Origin: an uncultured Aquimarina sp.
GTDB taxonomy: Bacteria > Bacteroidota > Bacteroidia > Flavobacteriales > Flavobacteriaceae
Assembly (NCBI GenBank): GCA_947498455.1
Contig: CANMKK010000039.1
Span: 1-39,083, forward strand
DNA: 39,083 nucleotides
Direction of reading: 5' to 3'
The translations under genes and the position numbers were made by a program. Numbering within the stretch: the first letter of the stretch is position 1; every line of letters starts with the position of its first letter. The notes below the pieces were generated by a model. The model worked only from the letters and a program-made list of their open reading frames with translations, was not told the DNA's origin and did not search any database. Positions 16,723 to 25,500 of this stretch are shown here, in pieces.

Positions 16723-18855
16723 TTAGATTGGAGCTGTTATATCTATGATGGTACCTCTTTTGATTCTAGAATCAATATGAATGGTTCCTGATATTTTTTG
16801 TAATCGATTTTTTATATTTCTATACCCAATTCCATCTGTTTTTTCTTCGACTTTAAAACCTATTCCATTATCTTCAAACAAGATACTTAAATCATTCTCT
16901 ACTAAGTTTAGTTGAAGCTCTATAGAACTAGCTTTAGAATGCTTAATAACATTAGTGACAAGCTCTTGGATAATTTTAAAAGTCTCAACTTTCAAATCCT
17001 CTTTTAGGTAATCTATCTCTGCTCTTGGATATACAATAAAGGAAGTATGTAGACTGCTTGCTTTACCTATATTATTAAAATATTCTTCTAATACGTCGCA
17101 AAAATTATTTTCAGTAAACTTTTTTGGAATTAAGTTATGAGAGAGACTTCTAACTTGTTCATAGGTGTCATCTATTTGCGTATTAATAGTAGTTAGGTCA
17201 TTATTTTCTGTATTGTTTAATTGTAGTTTAATTGCAGCTAAATTACCTCCAATACTATCATGCAATTCCTGCGCAATACGTTTTCTTTCTTGGTCTTGCC
17301 CTTTAATAGAAGCTTTGATTACCATTAATTCTTGATCTTTCAGTAAGGATGAAATCTTTTGTTCATTTATTTCATCCTTCTTTTTGTTTAATTCACTCTG
17401 AGTTTTGTGTTTTTGATAATAGGTGATGAGTAAACCAATTACAGGAATCATAAGGATTAAAAAAGAATATAAAATTATATTTTTAAACCCCTTTTGACGA
17501 TTTGTTTCTGCTTCCTGAATTCGTAGTTCGGCCTTTCTAAGCTCTTCATTTTTTTTTAATAACGTGTTTTCATTTAAAGCTTTTTCTGCAGTATTCTGAA
17601 AAGCTAAAACTTTATTTTCATTTTCTTTTTCTTCAATTTCCTGCTGAAGTTTTAAGTTTCTGATCGCCTCTTTTTGATTTACTAATTCTAGATTACGATT
17701 CTTGTTTTCTATCGTTAGAAATTCAATCTCTTTTTCTTTTTGTAATGTATTAAACTTTACTTCTAGCTCATTTATTTCTTTATCTTTTTGAAGCTCTCTG
17801 ATAGAATCTTTTATATTGACTTTTTTTTCAAAAAATAGATAGGCTTCTTTGTATTTATTTTGAGATTTTGAACTTTCCTCCAAATTATTATATAAGGTAA
17901 CTTGTTTATCCAAATACCCTAATTTTTCTGCTATTGGTAATGTTTCTTTGTAAGCCTCTTCTGCTTTGTCATACATTTTCTTGTCTTGATATACTAATCC
18001 CAGATTAATCATAACATCTATTGTGATTCTATGGTACCCTTTTGACTTAGCTATGTAATATGCTTTGTTATAATATTTAATAGCTTCATCATACTCTTTT
18101 ATGAAATGAGATATGGCACCGATATTTTGAATGACCACAGTTTTTACTTTAGAGTCTTCTTTATTTTCGAAAAATTCAAGGCTTTTTTTTAAATACGATA
18201 AAGCACTGATGTAATCATCTCTTTCATAATATATGAGGGCAAAACTATTATAAACGGTAGAAATAAACTTGGCATCTTTTTTATATTCCAGGCATTTATG
18301 TAAATGTTTAATAGCATTATCATAATTACCAAGCTTAACATCCATCGTAGCTAGATTATATAATTTATTATAATAAGGCTTTTTATCTTCAAAATTTTGC
18401 GCAATCTCTAACCCAAAAAGATGCCATTTCTTACTTTCTTCATACAATCCTCTATCACCATATGAAATCGCAATGATATTATAAGCAAATGATTTTCCCT
18501 TTAACCAAACAGGACCACTTCTTTTATCAATGAGTTGTAATGCATTTTTCCCATAATATAAAGCAGAATCGGATACACTTTTATCATTGAAATAAACTCC
18601 TAAGTTTATGTATGCTTGCATTTTTATTTTTTCAAATCTTGTTTTCTTTAAGATTTTATGACTTATAGCATATGCTTCTTGATTTTTAGAAGTTCCTAAA
18701 TCTTTATACGCCTGATCAATTTGTTTTTTTTCTTGATTATAGGGAAGCACTTTATAAGAACTCGAGCGCGTTTTATTCTCATAAATTTGAGCATTTACGA
18801 TTCCTGGAATGATAAAAAATATATAAATAAACCCCTGTAGTACTAATCTAAGCAT
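16723..18855 (-). CDS. TPR-containing sensor histidine kinase (HisKA_3 / NarX-like)
   Basis: This 710-aa kinase starts with a signal peptide (hydrophobic residues 4-20, likely cut after VNA at 20-22), followed by a periplasmic array of tetratricopeptide repeats (about 55-350; e.g. YNLATMDVKLGNYDNAIKHL and NLGLVYQDKKMYDKAEEAY). A long Lys/Glu coiled coil leads to one transmembrane helix at about 458-481. The cytoplasmic part has the dimerisation box ERKRIAQELHDSIGG with phospho-accepting His532, then an HATPase domain with EDNGIGF and GIGYRNIKNRL, ending near residue 708. This is the common Bacteroidetes TPR sensor-kinase design; the TPR domain presumably senses a protein or peptide ligand outside the inner membrane. 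It is the first gene of the operon with the response regulator. Confidence 0.95.
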   Translation of the reverse strand: MLRLVLQGFIYIFFIIPGIVNAQIYENKTRSSSYKVLPYNQEKKQIDQAYKDLGTSKNQEAYAISHKILKKTRFEKIKMQAYINLGVYFNDKSVSDSALYYGKNALQLIDKRSGPVWLKGKSFAYNIIAISYGDRGLYEESKKWHLFGLEIAQNFEDKKPYYNKLYNLATMDVKLGNYDNAIKHLHKCLEYKKDAKFISTVYNSFALIYYERDDYISALSYLKKSLEFFENKEDSKVKTVVIQNIGAISHFIKEYDEAIKYYNKAYYIAKSKGYHRITIDVMINLGLVYQDKKMYDKAEEAYKETLPIAEKLGYLDKQVTLYNNLEESSKSQNKYKEAYLFFEKKVNIKDSIRELQKDKEINELEVKFNTLQKEKEIEFLTIENKNRNLELVNQKEAIRNLKLQQEIEEKENENKVLAFQNTAEKALNENTLLKKNEELRKAELRIQEAETNRQKGFKNIILYSFLILMIPVIGLLITYYQKHKTQSELNKKKDEINEQKISSLLKDQELMVIKASIKGQDQERKRIAQELHDSIGGNLAAIKLQLNNTENNDLTTINTQIDDTYEQVRSLSHNLIPKKFTENNFCDVLEEYFNNIGKASSLHTSFIVYPRAEIDYLKEDLKVETFKIIQELVTNVIKHSKASSIELQLNLVENDLSILFEDNGIGFKVEEKTDGIGYRNIKNRLQKISGTIHIDSRIKRGTIIDITAPI

Positions 18856-18894
18856 AAAACAAATGTATTAATTTTAGGAGATTATTGCTAAAAC

Positions 18895-18909
18895 TACTAA
18901 CTGTTAGTA
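18895..18909. promoter_or_regulatory. Palindrome TACTAACTGTTAGTA upstream of sensor kinase
   Basis: A perfect 7-bp inverted repeat around one base lies 40-54 nt before the kinase start codon, in the right place for an autoregulatory operator. Binding by the neighbouring LuxR-type regulator is inference. Confidence 0.4.
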
Positions 18910-19166
18910 TTTTCTTGAAATTGATTATTATTCAACATACTAAAATAAGGTTTAGATATACCGACTATTAAATATTTAAAATAAGATAGTGAGAGCTTTG
19001 CACATGGAAAGTGATTTTTACTCTTGAGAATAATGTTAGCAAATTATATCTCAATAGTTACCTTCGTTTTCTCAAAAAAAGAAACCCTCACTAACAATGA
19101 GCTCGCTTCAGGTTATTTTTGATTAAGCTTGTGCTCTTGAACAGACTTTGAAAAGTACAAAACTCC

Positions 19167-19199
19167 AATTGTATTTCTACTTTCGGGTTTTATACAATT
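19167..19199. promoter_or_regulatory. Inverted repeat AATTGTAT-N17-ATACAATT
   Basis: Perfect 8-bp arms are separated by 17 nt, about 380 bp upstream of the toxin start. It could be a binding site or a leader hairpin; no partner signal was found. Confidence 0.25.
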
Positions 19200-19577
19200 T
19201 GATTATAAAACATCTCAGATAAAACGAAAAATGAACAAGTTTTAACGAGAAGTATTATGGTTTAATTGGTATTACTTACAAAATAATAAGTGTTTTTCCT
19301 TAAAACATAGGGGTATTTATCCTTTGTGAATCGTCTGTTTATGTGGTTATATTTAGAACATCATAAATGGAGAGGAATTCAAATTATTTTTCCCCGATGA
19401 TGTTAACCTTCTTATAATACCCAACACTAATAAGAAATATTGCCTACTTACTTATAGGTTTTGCCCCAAATAATGAAGTCAAGAATCTCGTAAGAGATAA
19501 AAGAGTTGCTTTTATAACATTTTTTGTTCTGGAAGAGCTAAAAATTAAGGAGTTAAAATAAATTCAATGTATTTGGT

Positions 19578-22500
19578 ATGCAAAATAATCTTGATAAATC
19601 AAACAATGATATAAGGCAAATAGAAGGAAATCTTGATGCACTCACACAAGAAAAAGCCACAACATCCAATGCTATAGAAATACCTGCCATTTCGCTGCCA
19701 AAAGGAGGAGGTGCGTTAAAAGGAATTGATGAAAAATTCCAAGTTAATGGAGCTAATGGAACAGCGAGTTTTTCAATTCCATTCCCTATAAGTCCTGGTC
19801 GTAATGGTTTTGAGCCTTCCTTAGCATTGAATTATAATTCTGGAAACGGAAATAGTCCTTTTGGATTAGGTTGGAGTATAGATCTTCCTTCAATTAAGCG
19901 TAAGACAGATAAAAAAATACCAAAATATCAGGATGCAGAGGAAGAAGATGTATATATGTTTTCTGGATCAGAAGATTTAGTGCCCTTTCTTATAAAAAAC
20001 GAGGATGGAGAGTATATCCCCAAGGAAGAAACTACTCTGAATGGGTATACGGTAAAACGATACAGACCAAGAGTAGAAGGAAGTTTTTCTAGGATAGAGA
20101 AGATCACTCACAGCGAGCATGGAACCTATTGGAAAGTTACTACTAGGAGTAATATCGCTACCATTTTTGGACGAGATCCTAAAGCACGCATTGCAGATCC
20201 ATCTGATCCCAAACGTATATTTCAATGGATGCCAGAATTTAGTTATGACGACAAAGGAAACTGGATTCAGTATCACCATAAAAATGATATAAATACTCAT
20301 GTAGATCCATTATTAAATAGGGATGAGAGCATACCGAACACCGTCTATAATAAAAATCGAAAAAATGGGAATGCCTTATATACCAATACGTATTTAAAAA
20401 GAGTAACATATGGAAATCGCAGGGCATATTATGCCAATACCGAAACTCCTTATGATCCTCAGGAACCTAATGATCCTGCATATTTTTTTGAATTGGTACT
20501 TGATTATGGAGAGCACAACGCAGTAGTGCCAACTCCTATTGAAGAAACATTATGGAACTATCGGGAAGATCCTTTTTCCTCCTACCGCTCTGCCTTCGAG
20601 ATAAGAACCAATCGGTTGTGCAGTAGGATATTAATGTTTCATCATTTTGGTGAAGAAAAGCAATTTACAGGTACAACAGAAGAAGAAGAGTTTGGAGAGA
20701 ACTATCTGGTACGTTCTTTAGAGTTGCATTATGAGCCTTCCGATATTAATTTTTCTGGTGATACCGAAATAACATATTTGCAAAACGTAATTCAATGTGG
20801 ATATATAAGAAAACCAGATGGAACATATTCCGTAAAAAAGCTACCTCCAATAGAATTTACGTATCAGAAATTACATTGGAATCATGAAGTAAGAACTGTT
20901 AGCCCAGATCAAATCGTGAATGCTCCTGTGGGTATAACGAATAATTACCAATGGATAGATCTCTATGGCGAAGGAATCTCAGGAATCCTTACAGAGCAAG
21001 GTGAAGGATGGTATTATAAGAACAATTTAGGAGATGTAGATGATGATGGAAATGTTGCATTTACAGTAGGAAAGAAAGTAATTCCCAGGCCCTCATATTC
21101 AGGATTATCTAATGGAGTACTTTCTATTCAGGACTTAGAGGCGAACGGGAAAAAACAAGTAGTTGTTAACTCTGATCAGATAAAAGGATATTTTGAATTG
21201 ACAGAAGATGATAATTGGAAACCTTTTACATCCTTTGAACAAATAGTAAATATTGATATTCAGAATCCTAACATTCGATTTTTGGACATAAATGGAGATG
21301 GTCAACCTGAATTGGTACTAACTGAAGAAAATGTATTCCGTTGGTATGCCTCTAAAGGAAAAAAAGGATATCTACCTCCCGAAACTACTTTTAAAGCATT
21401 GAATGAAGAGCAAGGTCCTGCTATTGTTTTTTCGGATATAGAGCAAGCTATTTTTTTGGCAGATATGGTCGGAGATGGACTCACCGATATTGTACGCATT
21501 CGAAATGGAGAAATTTGCTATTGGGCAAATATGGGATATGGGAAGTTTAGCGCCAAAATCACAATGGCTAATGCACCAATATTTGATCATCCAGCATCCT
21601 TTAATCCGGCATACTTACATATTACGGATATATCAGGGACAGGAGCTTCTGATATTATGTATCTAGGCAAAAATGCATTTCAGGTGTATGTGAATTTAAG
21701 TGGTAATTCATGGAGTGAAGTGCATGAAATAGAACCATTTTTCCCTATAGATAATACCACGCAGGTTTCAGTAATAGACTTTTTAGGAAAAGGAACTCCT
21801 TGTATTGTATGGTCTTCAGACTTACCGTTATATAAGAATACACCTATGAGATATATCGATATAATGAATGGCAAAAAGCCACATATACTCATAAGTTATA
21901 AAAACAATTTTGGCAAAGAAACCTCCATTTCTTATAAGAGCTCTACCCATTTTTATTTGAAAGATAAAATTGCCGGAAATCCTTGGGTTACCAAGTTACC
22001 ATTTCCTGTACAGGTGGTTAATAAAGTTACGGTTCAGGAAAAAATAACAGATGTACGTTTTACCACTGAGTACCAATATCATCATGGGTATTACGATCAC
22101 AAGGAAAGAGAGTTTAGAGGATTTGGTTTGGTAGAACAAGTAGATACAGAAATATATGCAGAGTGGAGCAGAAACAATGATACCAATGCATTAGAAAAAG
22201 AAGAAACATTGTTCCAAAAACCAATAGTCACCAAATCCTGGTATCATACCGGAGCTTTTATGGATCGCGAACAGCTATTGACTCATTATAAAAAGGAGCA
22301 TTGGTTAGTGCAATATAATAACCGGTTTCCGGAGGATACGATTGATATATCAGAACCAGAATTAGAAGACGCAAGATTGTATAATCAAATAGGGGATTGG
22401 AATATAGATACCTATGAGGAAGCATTAAGAGCATGTAAGGGTATGTTGTTAAGGCAAGAGGTATTTGCCCTCGATGCTCCCGAAAATCCAACCGATGATG

Positions 22501-25500
22501 AACTCAAACTCCAAATGAAACCATTTACAGTAGCAACGCATAATTGCAATATTATACATCTACAACCCAAAAAAGAAAATGGGTACGCTGTTTTTTTGGT
22601 GACGGAAAGCGAAGCAATAACGATACATTACGAAAGAGATGAATCAGATCCCAGGATATCTCATACATTGAATAGTAAGTTGGATGAATTCGGAAATATC
22701 TTGGAAAGGGTAACTGTAGTATATGGCAGGGATCAACAAAATGCTACAACAGAGTTTCAGGAGCTTTCCGATGGAGTAACAGATTTTTCGGAAGATACGC
22801 TAGATAATAATGTAGCACAAAGAACCCAACTTGCGAATGCCTTTCAGCAAAACATCAATACTGCAAGAGATACACAAACCAAAACGCATATCACTTACAC
22901 CAAAAATACGTTTTCCAGGCATGATAATGGAGTAGAAATCGTAGATGATATTGATACACCTCAGGTGTATAGAGTAAGACTTCCTTATGAAGAAAAGGTA
23001 TATGAAATTACGGGAATGCAATCAGCAAACAGATTATTTTTAATAGAAGAATTTGATAATATTCTTACTACTGCTACTGAAATTGAATACCATGAAGTAC
23101 CGACAACAGGAGTTCAGATCCGATTAATAGAGCATCTAAGAACAAGGTATCTAAAAGATGATCTTACAATATTAGATTTCGGTTTCTATGATGCCCTAGC
23201 ATTGCCTTATGAAAATTATCAATTAGCCTATACAAGCAATCTGATCAATGATATTTATGTAAAGCAAGATAATACAGAACTTCAGTTAGATGGAGAAGTA
23301 GCTAGTAACTTAATTCAGTCACAGGGAAATTATAGCCTCCAAGACGGAAAGCTATGGATACGATCAGGGATACCTTATATCAGAATAGATGAAACCGAAA
23401 ACTTGCTAAATGTACAAACGAGGTTTTATAGTCCAATAGCTTTTGAAGATCCTTCTGGTGCTTTAACTACAGTAGCCTATGATACAGAAACTTTTACTGG
23501 TGATATACGAAACAATGACGGTTATTACCTTTTTATCCGGGAAACTCAGGATGCAGTAGATAATAAGGTACAGTTAAGTGTCTTTAACTATCGAACCCTT
23601 TCTCCTTTACGTATTATGGATACCAATGCGAACCCATCTTCTATAATACTAAATGAATTGGGGTTGGTCAAAGCTACGGCAATAGAAGGTAATGGTAGTT
23701 ATACAGATGAAACAAGAACGGCTGTTATGGTAATAGACACAGCAGACAACCTTTCCGGAATTACCGAATATACAGAAGAAAGTGAAACCAATACGATCAC
23801 ACAACTATTAGCAACATCCGATTATCAAGGTACCAATACTGTTCAATTAAGAATATTAGGAAATCAGTTACTGAATAGGGCTACAACCTATTTTTTGTAT
23901 GATTTTGATGCCTATCAGAATTCAGGAATAGAACCTACTATGGCAATGTCGATTACTAGAGAAGAACACTTCGAAGTGAACAACAATGCTATGATTCGCT
24001 TTGTTTTTGAATATACAAATGGAAGTGGAAATGTCATACTCGAAAAAACACAGGCAGAACCGGGATTGGCATATTATATGGAAGCTGGAATTCGAATACA
24101 AAAAGATACGGGAACAGATATTCGGTGGATTGGGACTGGTCGAAAAATACTTAATAATAAAGGTCATAAAGTAAAGCAATACGAACCTTATTTTAGTACA
24201 AATTTTCAATATGAAAACGATGAAGAATTAGTAGAAACGGGGGTTACTTCCATACATTATTATGACCCTTTAGGAAGGCAGATTAAAACCGAATTACCTG
24301 ACGGAACCTATATTAAAACCGAATTTGATTCTTGGAAACAAAAGAATTTTGACAATAATGATACCGTCTTAGAAAGTTCCTGGTACCTGGATAGAATCAA
24401 CAATCGCATTGATGCAGCCTTATTAGCCGATGGAAAAGATCCCGAAAAAGAAAAACAAGCCGCTGAGAAAACAAGTTTACACGCGAATACACCTTTATCA
24501 CAGTATTTAGATGCATTAGGTCGCTCAATATTGAGTGTTGCAAATAATGGGAAAGATAGTTTAGGAGGTAACAAGTTGTATACAACAATGGTTCAATTGG
24601 ATATTGAAGGGAATACAAAAACAGTTACAGATGCACGAGGGAATCAAGTGGTTCGCTATGCATATAATATGCTAGGTCATAGAGTATATCATCATAGTAT
24701 GGATTCTGGAGAAAAATGGGTGCTTACTAATGTACTGGGAAATCCAATATATAGTTGGGATGATAAAGATCAAGTATTCCGTACGAATTATGATGTATTG
24801 CAAAGACCTATAGAACAGTTTTTACACGCTTCGGGGAATAGTTTTCTAATTGAAAAAATGAAATATGGCGAAGATGAGGTCGATGCCAGTATTAAAAACC
24901 TTCAGGGACAGTTATACGAACAATATGATTCCAGTGGTAGAATAACAAATAGGGAATTTGATTTTAAAGGGAATTTGTTAGAAGCACAACGACAATTAGC
25001 AGCTTCCTATCAATCCGAAGTAATTGATTGGAGTGATGGCGCACCTACCAATCAATTAGAAACAGAAACATTTATAGCTGCTAAAGAATATGATGCTTTA
25101 AACAGAATGACCAGACATTATAATTGGTACCGAACTGATGATAATGTGAGTGTATATGAACCTTCTTATAATGAAAGAGGAGTATTAGTAAGTGAAGAAC
25201 ATATTACAGCAGCAGAACGTACAGTTGTGGGATATATCGGAGGAAGAAGAATTGTAGCAGTATCGCAGGTAATGTACAATGAAAAAGGACAACGTACACA
25301 AATGCGTTATGGTAACGGAACTACTACAAAATATCATTACGATCCAAATACCTATCGCTTAATCCAATTGCGAACCACCAGGAATAGTATGGGAGATATA
25401 CCCACTTCACCATCTAACCTTACAGATCCTAACGTATTACAAAACATATATTATACCTATGATCCGGTAGGCAATGTGATCATAATCGAAGATGATGCCT

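Larger units (their letters stand above)
18856..19577. other. 722-bp divergent intergenic region between sensor kinase and Tc toxin operon
   Basis: No credible ORF is present. The region should hold the promoters of both the two-component operon (-) and the toxin operon (+). It contains a 15-nt palindrome (18895-18909), an AATTGTAT/ATACAATT inverted repeat (19167-19199) and an AGGGGTA word (19309-19315). A TACATTTG box on the - strand (18860-18867) fits the Bacteroidetes -7 consensus TAnnTTTG, but it lies only 4 nt from the kinase ATG and I see no good -33 partner. I could not pick a confident toxin promoter. Confidence 0.5.

Noticed and set aside
19440..19465. Promoter for the Tc operon at TAGGTTTT (19455) with TTG at 19440
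   Set aside because: The spacing of about 12 nt is too short for the Bacteroidetes -33/-7 arrangement, and the -7 match is imperfect.
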